Assembly (NCBI GenBank): GCA_019828545.1
Contig: JACVRA010000192.1
Coordinates: forward strand, 372,001-436,000
Reading direction: 5' to 3'
DNA length: 64,000 bases
Source: Paracamarosporium sp. OC-R06-R3
Lineage: Eukaryota; Ascomycota; Dothideomycetes; Pleosporales; Didymosphaeriaceae
The notes beneath the pieces were generated by a model. The model was given only the letters and a program-made list of their open reading frames with translations. It was not told the DNA's origin and did not search any database. Below, piece after piece: positions 23,846 to 34,978 of the stretch. A program made the translations under genes and the position numbers. How positions within the stretch are numbered: the stretch's first letter is position 1; each line of letters starts with the position of its first letter.

Positions 23846-25714
23846 CTACCTGTTTATGATCATTGCGACTATTGCTGCTGTGATGACCGCACCTGCAGCA
23901 GCACCTTGAAGAATGGCAGCTGTATAGTCTACCCGTCGCATTGAAATTGTTCTTTCGCTGATTGTATCCTTGGCGATGTATATGACCATGTCTTGCCAGG
24001 TATCCCACGTGGGTGCGGGACTGTCTCGGACCTCTTCCTCAATGTTGATGGACTCCAATGGTACGGTTTCTTCCTCAGCCACTGCAGGCGTAGAAGGCGG
24101 AACAAGCGAGCCTTCGGTAGTTTCAGTGGAAGATTCCGAGGCTACAGGCGTTGCCTCGGTCACCTTGGCTGTTTGTTCAGAAACAACTTCTAAGTCATGC
24201 TGGGTCGGAGGTGTAGTATCAACAGGATTTGCGTCCACCAGAGTAGTAGCAACAGTCTCAAGCGATGCCTTGGCTTCTTTCTCGGCATCGGCTGCGATAG
24301 TAGGCGTAGCTGCTGCTGGTACAGCAGTCGCAGTTGGCACTGCGAGCAAAGTCTCCCCGACAGGTTTCTGGGCCTCTAGAGCGTTCTTGATCTCCCGCAC
24401 CATCCTACGCCGCCTCCACGGCTCGATCACTATCATTGTTGCCAACAACAAGAAGATGTTGAGGCCCATTAGCCCAAACGTCACCCACGTACTGTTGCGC
24501 CGGATGGTATCACTCCAAATCTGTTCCTCGTGGTATTGTGCTCTTTCTCGCTTCTCCAAATGGGATCGCGCATCTTCTAGTGCATTTTCTGCCTGAGTAA
24601 TAGCTTCCTTGGCTTCTCTTACGGCTTGATCGTTGATATGCTCGGATCTGATCAACGACATATATCGCTCCAAATCCCTATCTGACCATGAATGTTTGCG
24701 TTCTAAAAGTGCGACAACTTCCTTCTGCGATGATGCTTGCTGGGAGTGAGCGGCATCGAGAGCCTGCTTAGCCTCTTCAATTGCAGCACGGCGGGTTTTC
24801 ACAAGCTTCTCTGCAATTTGGTTAGCAGCAATCAACGCCTTGTCTTGTTGCATCCTACCTTGGTCCTTAATTTCCTGTTTCAGAGCTTGAATGCCAGAAT
24901 AGTCAGTCCCTGTGTATGTATTGACCTTTTGCGTGACTACTGCAAGTTTCGGCAAGATATCGTCCATTAGCTCTTGAAATCGCTTTGACAGGTCCCATCG
25001 TTGCGCTTGATGGTGTGAAGGCAAATTTTCCGCTGATACACGCCCGATGTCTTCTTTGACTGTGTTTTTGTTGGCCTTCTCCTTCCCAACATCGTCTCCA
25101 TCGAACCCCCCTTTCGGTAAATTGGGTAACGTGTCGGATGATGAAAGCTCGGCGATGTCTGGCAAAGGTGCACTTTCTGTTTTCGGCGTGGGACGTGTAT
25201 TCGACGAGGGAAGCTCGATCACTTTTGGCAAGGGCTCCTTTGTTGGTGTGGCAGGCCTTTCCCTTTCCCGTCTTGCCTTTTCCTGCTTTTCCCTCTCTAG
25301 CCGTTCCTTTTCCTGTCTTTCCTTCTCTTGTCGCTCCTTTTCCAATCTTTCCCTCTCCAGTCTTTCCCTTTCTTGCCTCTCCTTCTCTTGTCGTTCCCTC
25401 TCCTGCCTTTCTCTCAACGCTATGTCCTCTCGTACTCTCGCGAGCCTTTCTTCTGGGGTCTCGGCATCCCTATTCGGCTTTCCGTCACCCGAACCTTGGT
25501 GCAAATAGCGGCGGCGCGGGGTCTGCGATGGCCACTGATGGCTACGATTCGATCGAAAGGCTACGGAAGCCCGGGACTGGCATTGCAGGCATGCTGAAGG
25601 CGTTCGAGACACGGATTTGATTGCATTTGAAAACGATCGGGCTGAATGCTTAGGAACTACGAGGCAAGCACTGGCAAAGAAGGAGCGCTGCGCATGCTGA
25701 AGCAGCGGCCTCAT
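23846..25714 (-). CDS. SHE9: She9/Mdm33-like mitochondrial inner-membrane protein
   Basis: She9/Mdm33 is an inner-membrane coiled-coil protein that affects mitochondrial shape and inner-membrane fission. It is a single exon of 622 aa from the ATG at 25714; an upstream in-frame GTG is ignored. The N-terminus is a good mitochondrial presequence (MRPLLQHAQRSFFASAC). A highly charged R/E/K/Q repeat follows around residues 98-155. The family core then appears (RWDLSKRFQELMDDILPKL, SDRDLERYMSLIRSEH, QIWSDTIRRNSTWVTFGLMG), with one TM segment (LNIFLLLATMIVI) and a second hydrophobic stretch at the extreme C-terminus. The divergent neighbour is a HAD phosphatase, 253 bp away. Confidence 0.87.
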   Translation of the reverse strand: MRPLLQHAQRSFFASACLVVPKHSARSFSNAIKSVSRTPSACLQCQSRASVAFRSNRSHQWPSQTPRRRYLHQGSGDGKPNRDAETPEERLARVREDIALRERQERERQEKERQERERLERERLEKERQEKERQEKERLEREKQEKARRERERPATPTKEPLPKVIELPSSNTRPTPKTESAPLPDIAELSSSDTLPNLPKGGFDGDDVGKEKANKNTVKEDIGRVSAENLPSHHQAQRWDLSKRFQELMDDILPKLAVVTQKVNTYTGTDYSGIQALKQEIKDQGRMQQDKALIAANQIAEKLVKTRRAAIEEAKQALDAAHSQQASSQKEVVALLERKHSWSDRDLERYMSLIRSEHINDQAVREAKEAITQAENALEDARSHLEKRERAQYHEEQIWSDTIRRNSTWVTFGLMGLNIFLLLATMIVIEPWRRRRMVREIKNALEAQKPVGETLLAVPTATAVPAAATPTIAADAEKEAKASLETVATTLVDANPVDTTPPTQHDLEVVSEQTAKVTEATPVASESSTETTEGSLVPPSTPAVAEEETVPLESINIEEEVRDSPAPTWDTWQDMVIYIAKDTISERTISMRRVDYTAAILQGAAAGAVITAAIVAMIINR

Positions 25715-25967
25715 TCTTGTCACGTACCCTCTCGCTCACATCGGAAGTGTCGCAACCACATCCAGTGGCAGAAAAGACAGAGCTCCACCGAGCTTGGACG
25801 TCGCCAAGCCGCGTGTCGATCTGACGCTGCGCCTTTCTTCCGAAGCACCGGGATTCCGATTCAGGTTACGCCACTGACTTTTTCTCAACACCTGCATACC
25901 TTATAATACTGCCGAATCCTCCTATTATCCAAAAAATAATCCGTCCTACAACTGTGTACGTTCAAAT

Positions 25968-26839
25968 ATGGGTATCCAAAATGCTGCAGCGGAACTGCCC
26001 GCCATGAAAACCAACCCCAAAGTTCGTGTTATCTGGTCATTCCGACGTTCGGAATGCTAATCGATACAAAGTTCATCTTTTTCACCGACTTCGATGGCAC
26101 CATCACGCTGCAGGACAGCAATGACTTCTTGACTGATACCATTGGGTACGGCAGGGAGAGGCGTCGGAAGATGAATCTAGAATGTTTGGAAGATAGAATC
26201 ACTTTCCGGGATTCTTTCCGCGACATGATGGACAGTGTGACCAAGCCGTACAGCGAGTGCATCCAGTACCTGGTCGACAACATCAAGCTCGACCCTGGAT
26301 TTGCCGAGTTCTTCCAATGGTCGCTCGATAACAACATTCCTGTCGTTGTTCTTTCGTCTGGCATGGAGCCCATTATTAAGGCTTTGTTGAAGAAGCTGGT
26401 CGGACCCGAGTCAGATAAGATGCAGGTTCTGGCAAACAACGCGGCACCACGGGAAGGCAAGTCGATGGATGAAGAGGGCGGATGGGAGATTATCTTTAGG
26501 CACCCCGAAAGTGGTTTTGGACACGACAAGTCCATTTGCTTGCGCCAATACTCTTCGCTGCCGGACGACGCACGACCGACCATGTTCTACGCTGGAGACG
26601 GCGTCTCAGATCTGTCTGCAGCACGTGAGACAGATTTGTTGTTCGCGAAGAAGGGACACGATCTCATCACGTACTGCGCTCGAGAGAACGTTCCTTTCAC
26701 GGTATTCGAGGACTGGACCAACATTCTGGCCAAATGCAAGGAAATTGTGGAAGGCAAGACTACTGTCAAGGAAGCTGCTCATCAAGGCTACGAGGCATAC
26801 AAAGCTGGAGCCGCTGGTATCAAGCCTACGACGAAGTAA
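25968..26839 (+). CDS. HAD-superfamily phosphatase (PSPase-like)
   Basis: This soluble phosphohydrolase of the HAD-IB group is similar in layout to phosphoserine-phosphatase-like fungal proteins; the substrate is unknown. Motif I is FFTDFDGTIT (nucleophile Asp), motif II is VVLSSGM, and motif IV is GDGVSDLSAA. My preferred model is exon 1 25968-26021 and exon 2 26072-26839 (273 aa), with a 50-nt intron containing a GCTAAT branch site and ending AAAG. It gives NPKFIFFTDFDGT. The alternative is an unspliced ATG at 26054 (MLIDTKFIFF, 261 aa), which leaves an overlapping upstream ATG. The HAD core is the same either way. Confidence 0.82.
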
Positions 26840-27408
26840 TTTTATTTGACGCGCTGGGAGCGAGCATCCGCGTTTTGATCACACCTGTGCCATTACCATG
26901 GCCAATCACAGATGGGAACCACATAGATGATAGATACGACCGACAAGATTTTATAGACTACAGACCAGCGCGATAGCTATTGATCACGCAGCTGGGATTC
27001 AGTCACTGCTCCATGACCATTGAATACAGGTACTCACGTGATGGCGGGGTAGCATCTGAGGGTTCTACAAGGATGCCCTGCATCAAGCATGGCGCGTTGC
27101 CAGCACATCACCGACTCGTCCAAATACGGATCTGCGAACATGAACCTCTGCTCCAATCCTCTCGGCACGCCCATTCGACGGCCTTTCTGCGCTGACCAGG
27201 TGCAGCGTTGCCTCTGTCGTTGACCCTGACTTCTCCGCAGTCCGTCACCGCCAATCTTACCCCGCCAAACCTCCCTGAAGGTTCGCGCGAATTTATTCTC
27301 CGCCGACCACCGCTCCAGCATCAAAGCGCATCTTCCACCCCGACCGGATTGTATCCCCACACCCATTGCTCTGTTGATCGCTTGACGGGAGCTCGTGAGA
27401 ACGCCACC
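26840..27408. other. Intergenic region, no gene recognised
   Basis: This 569-bp spacer separates two plus-strand genes. The right half is C-rich, as expected for the 5' leader of the NECAP-like gene, which starts in a strong context (GCCACCATGA). Confidence 0.45.
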
Positions 27409-28218
27409 ATGAACACCGATCCCCTCACAGGCGAGCCTTTACCCCCTACCGCCATCCAACGCATTCTCTACCTTGCGCCCAAAGTCCACGTTTACCAGAT
27501 TCCACCCCTAACCTCTACCAAAGGCTATCAAGCCTCATCCTGGACGTCTGACCCCAAGCGCCAGATCTTTACCGCGCGCCTCCGCATTCTTGAAACATCC
27601 ATTCCCACTCCAACCGCGACCGACGACTCCGCCGAGAAAGTCTCTACAACGCTACTGCTCGAAGACCCCTCCTCAGGCCAGCTATTCGCGGCTGCGCCGT
27701 ACACAGCACCCAATGTGGTCGAACAAGCACTAGACAGCAGCCGTTTCTTTGCGATAACAGTGGTGGGCGAGGGGCGGAAAGCAGTGTTGGGCATGGGCTT
27801 CGAGGAGCGCACCGAAGCTTTCGACTTCAACATTGCCCTCCAAGACGCACGACGCGCGCTCGGTTTCGAATCCAACCCTAACGCTGCGGGCCCTGGGAGG
27901 AAACCGACATCCAAGGCAGTGGAAGAACCGAAGCGCGACTTCAGTCTCAAAGAGGGGCAGACGATTAGTATAAACTTGGGAGGACTGAAGGGTAGGCGAG
28001 AACGCAGAGAAGGAGACAGCAAGAGCCCCGAGCAGCAGAAGAGCGAACAAGATGCGCTCTTTAGCATCAAGCCGCCGCCCGGGAGCGGGGGCGGCTTCCT
28101 ACCACCGCCACCAAGCGCGAAAAGCGTAAAGGAAGAACGCAGAAGAAGCAGGCAGAGCTTTGAACCGAAGCCTGAAGATCTGGGCTTTGATGATGGAGAG
28201 TTTGGGGAGTTTCAGTGA
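27409..28218 (+). CDS. NECAP-like endocytic adaptor-associated protein
   Basis: Adaptin-ear-binding coat-associated (NECAP, DUF1681) proteins act in clathrin-mediated endocytosis. It is a single exon of 269 aa from the ATG at 27409 in a Kozak-like context. The open frame extends upstream to a TTG that is not used. The N-terminal PH-like fold shows the family pattern: LYLAPKVHVYQIPP, GYQASSWTSDPKRQIFTARLRI, LFAAAPYT, SSRFFAITV and GMGFEERTEAFDFNIALQDARR. The C-terminal third is charged and proline-rich and ends DDGEFGEFQ. The animal WVQF ear-binding motif is not seen, so adaptor contact may use another motif. Confidence 0.88.
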   Translation: MNTDPLTGEPLPPTAIQRILYLAPKVHVYQIPPLTSTKGYQASSWTSDPKRQIFTARLRILETSIPTPTATDDSAEKVSTTLLLEDPSSGQLFAAAPYTAPNVVEQALDSSRFFAITVVGEGRKAVLGMGFEERTEAFDFNIALQDARRALGFESNPNAAGPGRKPTSKAVEEPKRDFSLKEGQTISINLGGLKGRRERREGDSKSPEQQKSEQDALFSIKPPPGSGGGFLPPPPSAKSVKEERRRSRQSFEPKPEDLGFDDGEFGEFQ

Positions 28219-28641
28219 AGGCGCTGGACGTTAGATACTGATTCCCATATGTTGTCGCATGGAGCATGGAACTGCATTATTGGCGTTACGAAGGTCATAT
28301 ATGGGCTGGGACAGTTTCTCGTTTTAGTAGTAATTGGGATTGATAAACCATCCGGGACCTTACAGCAAGACTTGAGAGCTTGGTATCGTAGCTACGAACT
28401 TGTTGGGATGACTAGGCCTGCCAGTGCCCGTCATACAGATAGATGATATATCAACATTTCGATCCATGTTTGGAACTTGACGCTACAATTCGAGTCCAGT
28501 AACTAGTCGGAAGCTAAATAACAGGTCGACCAAATTCACGTTGTCAACTTTAGATTTCATATCGTTGGCGTAACACTCTTGCTCTTTGCTTAATATACAG
28601 TCGTGCGGGGAGGGTGGTGCACCGCTGACAGTGGGGTATCT
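28219..28641. other. Convergent intergenic region
   Basis: This 423-bp AT-rich spacer lies between the NECAP-like and GILT-like stop codons. Nothing was recognised beyond the likely 3' UTRs. Confidence 0.5.
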
Positions 28642-29607
28642 TTAATATGTCCAACCTCGCGCTTCATCGTACAACTTCTTGATATCCTTAACCAGATCTT
28701 CCGGGTCGCTCCCGTCTTCGCAGTCTTTCCACTTCCCGCCGTCACGAATGCACCTCGTCTTGTTGTCCAACCTGATGGTACAGCTCGTCGTCACACCTAG
28801 TTCTTTGCTCCGCGTCACACTGTCCCTTAGCAGGCCCATGCCATACGCGCCATCGTCCCTGCTCGCACAGTCGTTGAGCTTTTCGAACTCTATTCCATAT
28901 TCCAGCGCACAGTCTTTGATCAAACTTGTTGCCGGAATCTCCTGGTATCGAAGCGACAGGCATCTCGTAAAGCCTAGGTAGATCTTCGGATCAGGGTATT
29001 CCGATGCGGCGCATAGCTCGAGGATATTTCCTAGACATTCGGTCTGGCCGTGCATACATAGAACACCATCGTCTTCGGTGGTTCTGCGCGTCTAGAGTCA
29101 GCATAGGGAAGACAAATTGTTTGCAAGCGTTCTCGAGTACGTACTTCCCAATGTACGACAACTTGAAGTCGACCTTTTCGGACACGTTTGCCATGGTAGG
29201 TATTATCAGCTGTTCTATGCAATCGCGCGCATCGGGACACTTCGACCTGGGTTCTGCGTCAGTATCCGAATGAATGGATCCTTGGCGGATGTTCGAACGC
29301 ACATGATATGGACTTCTAGTGGCACCTTCGAGGATGTCTCCTCGTGGGCATGATCATGCCCGCAGCTCCACGTCCGCGACAGCCAAAACAACCCCAAGAC
29401 GAGCGCGAGGGCGAAGCCAGAAAAGCGCCCACGGCGGTTAGGCGGCAGCCGACGAGGAATGGGCTGCTCTGTCTGCGGAAGGAGGGAAGATTCCTTCTCC
29501 ATGGTTGGAAACGAGCGCTTGGGTATGGGTGGCATGTCTACTGTATCGTCTTTCTCGCCCCAAGTTGCGTTACTGATGCTCTCCTCACAGCTGGCCGATG
29601 ATGCCAT
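28642..29607 (-). CDS. GILT-family thiol reductase-like membrane-anchored protein
   Basis: This relates to gamma-interferon-inducible lysosomal thiol reductase (GILT), which reduces disulfides in acidic compartments. Three exons: 29607-29303, 29246-29145 and 29083-28642, giving 282 aa. Residues 1-60 are a cytoplasmic-looking P/R-rich stretch, followed by one TM anchor (GFALALVLGLFWLSRTW), so it is predicted to be type II. The lumenal domain has VPLEVHIM spliced to SKCPDARDC, then VDFKLSYIG, and CMHGQTECLGNILELCA, which is the GILT signature region. The usual CxxC is replaced by C-x5-C, so the redox activity is uncertain. It is divergent from a hexokinase-like gene, 419 bp away. Confidence 0.82.
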
Positions 29608-30026
29608 TTCGCGACGCGCTGCTGCTTGCAGACCCCGGTCGGGCCGCCCCACGCTATCTCCCGGACGGGAAAGGCGCGGTTCTGTCACCCACTGTTCCGC
29701 GGCAGGTGCATGTGGCAGCACGACCGCAACTTCCAGACCCCAATGCAAGGCGCCGCAGAGCCGATTACGGCCAGGCTACACGACCGATGGTGAAATTTGC
29801 CCTGTCACAGCCCTCCCTTATCCCCACAGTCGTGCGCCCTCTTGCTCTATCTGAGCAGCGGCCGCGAGCTGTCTCTTAAAAGACGCGCGGCTGCATCTCT
29901 CTTGTTGTTGTGATAGCTTGGCCTGACTCAGGTCGCTTTGCATTTTGTGGCGCTGCATAGCTTGCCTGTCTTCTTGTTGCCTTGCGTGTTCGTTGCCGTT
30001 GTCTTCTCCATTCGAACTGGCGAGTT
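29608..30026. promoter_or_regulatory. Divergent promoter region GILT-like / hexokinase-like
   Basis: This 419-bp spacer separates two divergent ATGs, with a T/C-rich tract just before the kinase start. No specific binding site was assigned. Confidence 0.4.
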
Positions 30027-31843
30027 ATGGCGACAAGTCATGTCGATGAAGCCGCCAAAGCGATTGCAGCCTTTACACATTGTCTCAATGAGAGCACATT
30101 GCTCGACCTAGCGAGCCGGTTCTCGGAGGTCTACAAAGATTTGGCGAAAACGTCATTGGAGCATTTTCTGGTCACGCCCGTGACTGCTCTGCCGACAGGT
30201 AAAGAGAAAGGGACATTCATCAGTATCGATGTAGGTGGGAGCAATCTAAGAGTGGGCTTCGTAGAATTGATGGGCGAGACTGGACATGGTGCACAGGAAG
30301 GGACTGGGAAACCATCAGAGAAGGTTAGAAGATCTTATGATAAAAGTTGGCCGATCGGGGAGCATCTCAAGATGGACAAGGCCGAAGACCTTTTCGCGTG
30401 GATAGGTGATTGCATTGCTGAGGTCATCATGGATGCGCTTGATGATGTGTCTCCCTCTGTTGAAGTACCATTTGGTGACGAGCTTCTGTTGGGGATTACA
30501 TTCAGCTTTCCCATGGCGTGAGTGCTGAGGATAATATCCAAAAGCGTATTTACTGTGCTTACACGTTTAGTCAAAAATCTCTATCCGAGGCTACCTTGCT
30601 CCCAATGGGCAAAGGCTTCGCCATTACATCGGATCTGAACTTGGGCAAGATGCTGGGAGCTGGGTATGCTCGGCATATCGTGTGCCCTTGTAAGAACGGT
30701 GACGCTAGCCGCACCGACAATTACTCATCGAGCAAGACGAGAAGGCCATCTCGACTTCCCAAGATACGGATAGCTGCCATCACGAACGACACTGTGGCCA
30801 CCTTTGCTTCGTTGGCTTATGCCGTGAAAGCGGCGCCCAACAGTCGAGTCGCTATGGGTCTCATCGTGGGAACAGGGACCAATGCTACCGTGCCCATGAG
30901 TCTTTCCGAACTACACCCGAATAAGAAGGATGATCTTGCCGACCCAGAAGCAGTGGATACAGTGATCATAAACACTGAATGGACAATACGAGGCACTGAC
31001 CGGCCTTTGGTAGACCTCGGTATCAAGACACCATGGGACAAGATTTTGGATGCTCACAGTGATGCTCCAGGATTTCAGCCATTTGAATACATGACTGCAG
31101 GAAGGTAGGCAATGCCAGGGTACAAAGTGGGTGCTCGTGCTGGCGATTATCTGAAACTTTCAGACTTTCCATTTGTGTCTGAGATTTTCAGGCATTGATA
31201 GCTGGCTAAGGCACCTACTTCCACCCACTCCTTTCATTCGTGAACATTACGCTGACTTTGTACCCCCACCTCTAGGTATCTCGGTGAAATCGTCCGGCTT
31301 GTCTTTATAGATTTGGTATCGAAGGAACCGGGTGCACGACTGCCTCCCTCGCTGGGGACTAGGAATGCCTTACAAACCAGATTTCTTTCGGAAGTGGTAG
31401 CGAATGCTGACGACGAGACTGTGATAGCTGAGTTGGATAAAATATTCCCTTCCATGGCGACACCGGAGGCCTTCTGGATCTCTGCTCGTGTAAAATTACT
31501 CCGGGATATTGCGTATGCCGTACAACAGCGCTCAAGCGCACTCATTGCCGCAGCTTGCGTCGGCCTGCTGGATTGCGTACACGACATCCGCATAGGTCCA
31601 AGTTCACCAAATAGTCATGCTACACATGAAAACAATGAGTCCGAGGAACTGGTCATCGCGTACACGGGTTCAACCATTTCGCATTATCCCGACTGGCTCG
31701 AAACGTGTCAACACTGGATCAACGTTCTGGTCGCCAAAGGCTCGGCTGCAAACGTGTCGAAACGGGTGATACTCCGCGAGGCACTTGATGGTGGCATCGT
31801 AGGAGCCGGTGTTCTTGCTGGTATGACCGATGCAATCGCATGA
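30027..31843 (+). CDS. Hexokinase-family sugar kinase, probably non-glucose (GlcNAc-kinase-like)
   Basis: This cytosolic ATP-dependent sugar kinase belongs to the hexokinase fold. Three exons: 30027-30517, 30571-31104 and 31276-31843, giving 530 aa. The phosphate-1 loop is FISIDVGGSNLRVGF, the sugar-binding segment is TFSFPMA spliced to QKSLSEATL, the catalytic region is IAAITNDTVATFASL (Asp present), and the phosphate-2 loop is GLIVGTGTNATVPM. Canonical glucose hexokinases have WTKGF after the sugar loop; here it is PMGKGF. The SWPIGEHLKM segment resembles fungal GlcNAc kinases, so I favour an amino-sugar or regulatory hexokinase. Other GlcNAc catabolic genes are not in the window. Intron 2 (171 nt) is long for this genome. 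Confidence 0.83.
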
Positions 31844-32278
31844 GGAACCTATGGACACAGCGTCAAAGGAGAGCGTAAAGGACTCTATTGTCCGAGGTTC
31901 TCTAGATTAAATTGAGGTTGCACCAATAGAATATAGACTGCCGAAAGTCAGTGTAACATATAAGAGCACCCTCATTGGCTTTGGATGATTCTCCTCATGC
32001 CATCGTAGGGCAAGAGCGTTTGTGCAAACGGCAGGCACGCCAGCAGGCAACACAAGATAGAATAAAACAATGGTGGCTCAAAACGGCGTTTGTCCTCTCA
32101 TAGATCGCGACTAGATTGAATTGCCCTGGTTCTGTGCTGTGGTCACGCTCACTGGCACCGTTCTTCTGGTGCACGATTCTGCTCCTCGTGATCACTAGCC
32201 AACTCCTTCAACGGCCGCCTCAACTTCCCCTTCACCTTCTGCCACCTGTCATCCGCTTCCAGTCTCTAGTCCCGCAAG
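31844..32278. other. Intergenic region, no gene recognised
   Basis: This 435-bp spacer separates two plus-strand genes. A pyrimidine-rich leader immediately precedes the next ATG. Confidence 0.45.
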
Positions 32279-33481
32279 ATGGATCTCGCTTGGCTTTTGC
32301 TCGCCCTCTGCTCTTTCAGCAGTATATCAATCGCTGAGGTTCCTGCCGACTTGCCACGCTTGTGCTATACAAGTAAAAACCAACTGGCGAAGAGCTGGCT
32401 TATGCCCTGCTTCAACAAGCTCACCGACGATGGCGATGTGTATGGCTGCTGTTTGGCTGGAGATCACTGCTTAGAAAACAAGGCCTGCTTCAATGCGCAG
32501 AAAGGCATAACTTACCAGAAGGGGTGCACAGCCAAAGAGTATAATGACATTAATTGTCCGTTAAAATGTGGAACGGATCAGAGCAAGTCGGATTGGGTAG
32601 GGTTGGTCTTCTGCAATGGAACAAATGGCACGCCGAAAGATACCTGGGTAAGCAACCGTGTTTGTGTTCGCAAGCTTGCTGACCTCGACTAGATTTGCAA
32701 CGCTCCCGAAAACTGCCTGCCCGCCACGAACTGCCCCGGTAACTGGGACCCTGAACTCGAGATCACCCGCAAGACGTCTTGCGAGGATATCAGACATGAC
32801 GGACAATGGATTGCTTTCAGAGACCAAAGTCCTATAAAATCTACAGCGAGCCTGCCGCAGCCCTCAGATGCAGCAGAGTGGTGGACTGCCCATTCCAACT
32901 ACTCCACTCGGTGGTACAAACCCACAACACCTACGCTATGGCCTACTAGCCCTTCCGCGCCTACCGGAAATACAGAGACGCCACCGGGAACACCTAGTTT
33001 GTCTACTTCGGAACCTAGCCATCCAAGCTCTTCCGGCAATTCTACCTTGGGATTGCCTCAAGAAACATCCTCATCAGGAGGGCAGAAGAAAGCCGTTGCA
33101 GTCGGCTTGGGTGTGGGTATTCCTTTGCTCTTGGCAGGTATGGGCTTCCTCATATACTCCCAACGGAGGCGTCAAAACAAAGCAGGTGCTGGTGAACTTG
33201 ATCCGAGAGCAGAAGCAAATCCAGGCGACGACACAGCAGGGGGTGCAAACTTAAAAGATTCGAATAAAGAGGCGTACGATTATTCGACTAAGGTAGAGCT
33301 ACCTGCAGATGAAAGACCGGCTCAGATTCCTGAGATGGAGGGATCTAGTATCGGGGATGTTTCACCAGTGCAGTCGCCAATGGTTTCGCCTCTTCTCTCG
33401 CAGCACTCCGGTAAGGATGACACCCGTGACCATCGAATCTCTGGTATTGACAAGCCTGCGATGTACGAGCTCGCGGGTTGA
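32279..33481 (+). CDS. Secretory single-pass membrane protein with cysteine-rich ectodomain
   Basis: The family was not identified; the architecture resembles fungal wall-sensor-like membrane proteins. Two exons: 32279-32647 and 32693-33481 (45-nt intron, phase 0), giving 385 aa. A signal peptide occupies residues 1-19 (MDLAWLLLALCSFSSISIA). The ectodomain has many cysteines, including CC and CxxxxxC patterns (VYGCCLAGDHCLENKACF, ICNAPENCLPATNCPGNW) and N-glycosylation sequons (NGTNGT, NYST). An S/T/P-rich stalk (about residues 205-255) precedes one TM segment (about 258-280, VAVGLGVGIPLLLAGMGFLI), an RRR stop-transfer and an acidic 100-residue cytoplasmic tail. The product is probably at the plasma membrane or cell wall interface. 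Confidence 0.8.
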
Positions 33482-34978
33482 ACATGGTCCTGGCCTGCTG
33501 CCTGCTAGTAGCCATGTGTTAGAACTAAATTGGCGTCGGCAAATGGGGAAGGAAAGCCTCTAGCGTGAAGCGGGGTCTGCAGATGAGGATATGATTTCTA
33601 TGGCGATGGTTACTTGATTTCTTTGGCGAGCATGGTACAACGTGGTAGGGCATGTGAGATGGATAATGCAACTAGCTGACAAGAACTATGCCCTGCAAGG
33701 CAACCAAGATGGAGCACCGGACGCAGCACCGGAGTCAGCTCAAAGTCAAATGCTTGACCATGGCTCTAGAGTTCCTTTACCCCGCGAAGGAGATGCACTA
33801 GTGAATGGTAGTTCCCACAGTACCGGCGCCATCCCCGCATTCAGACCATTCGTGGCGCTAGACCTTCCTGGATGGTCACGGATAACGGGAAGGCTACCGG
33901 CGTCAAGGGACTGTAGGGGCTATTTTGAGGATGATGCTTGACTAGAGTCCCTTTTTTTGTTTTCTGGCCTGGGTCCATTGTTTTGCATAGAGAAGGTTCA
34001 AGGGTCAATTGCTGCAAGAACAACAGAAGGTTGGCTACGAGCTTGCTCTTGAAGTACCCATTACCATGACGACGACTGCAGGCCCTTCGTCATTGTGGGG
34101 GTCTGCTGCTCCTGCGTGGGTGGGTCGCAGCAGTCCATCTTGATCTTCTCTGTTGGTGGTGGGTCTTGAAGGCTGCCACGTCCAGCGTGATGTACATGCG
34201 CCGGTCGCGGTACCATGAAACAAGCGGTCCGTCGAGCTGGGAGAATGCGCGCCCGGGTCTCGGGGCATTCGCGCCACCTACCGCGTGAATCTGCTACGGT
34301 AGCTTCAGCATGGAAAATATCGACGTGCAGCACTTGATGCTCAGCGATTTTCCTCGGCCGTGGCCGAACGGAAGCGAGCTACCCTGCGTTGGAATATCAG
34401 GTGAGATGTGCTGCGCGCGAGACAGGGATGACGTCGCTTGCAACCCCCACTCGCGTTGATCACGCCTCGTCGTCAACGAACCACGGCCGGCCCGCTCGCG
34501 TCTGCTTCTCGACGCAGCGCGCTACCCTCCGAGTTGTCAGCCCATTCTAGTCCATCACCCCACTTGGCGTAGCAGCAGACAGCAGACGGCCTTCCACCCG
34601 GCAGGAAGGCCTCGGAATCCCAGCCAGCAGACATCATCCGATGGCTCAACACTCGGCCGCCGCCGCGTACCCCTCCACAGACCCACCAGAGCCTCGCCAA
34701 CGCCCTAGCAAGGCCTGCCTAACCTCCGGAGTCACGGACAAAGCATGTGAGCTTCCAATTGCAGGCTTGGACAGCCAAATCTTCGATGAGCTGCGTGTCG
34801 GCTGGAAGGCGCGTCCGTGGGATGGGTTGAGCTAGCCGCCTTATGCACACGTATATATACGCCTGTAACCGCTACCGTTTGTCTACATCATCAGCTCAAT
34901 CAGCTTTCAACTACACGCATACGATCCATCTACTCGCAAGGTTCCTGCAACCTCACCAAATCCTCGCAAAACACCACA
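33482..34978. other. Intergenic region upstream of ADH
   Basis: This 1.5-kb region contains only short frames on both strands, for example an ATG frame at 34641-34835 without recognisable homology. The right end carries a TATA box and a C/T/A-rich leader of the ADH gene. Confidence 0.5.
34852..34859 (+). promoter_or_regulatory. TATA box of the ADH gene
   Basis: TATATATA lies 120 bases before the ADH ATG and is followed by a pyrimidine- and A-rich leader. This arrangement is usual for a strongly expressed fungal glycolytic/fermentative gene. Assignment is by position and sequence only. Confidence 0.65.

Noticed and set aside
34641..34835. 64-codon ATG frame upstream of ADH
   Set aside because: Short, A/P/R-rich and without motifs; it may be part of the ADH promoter region.
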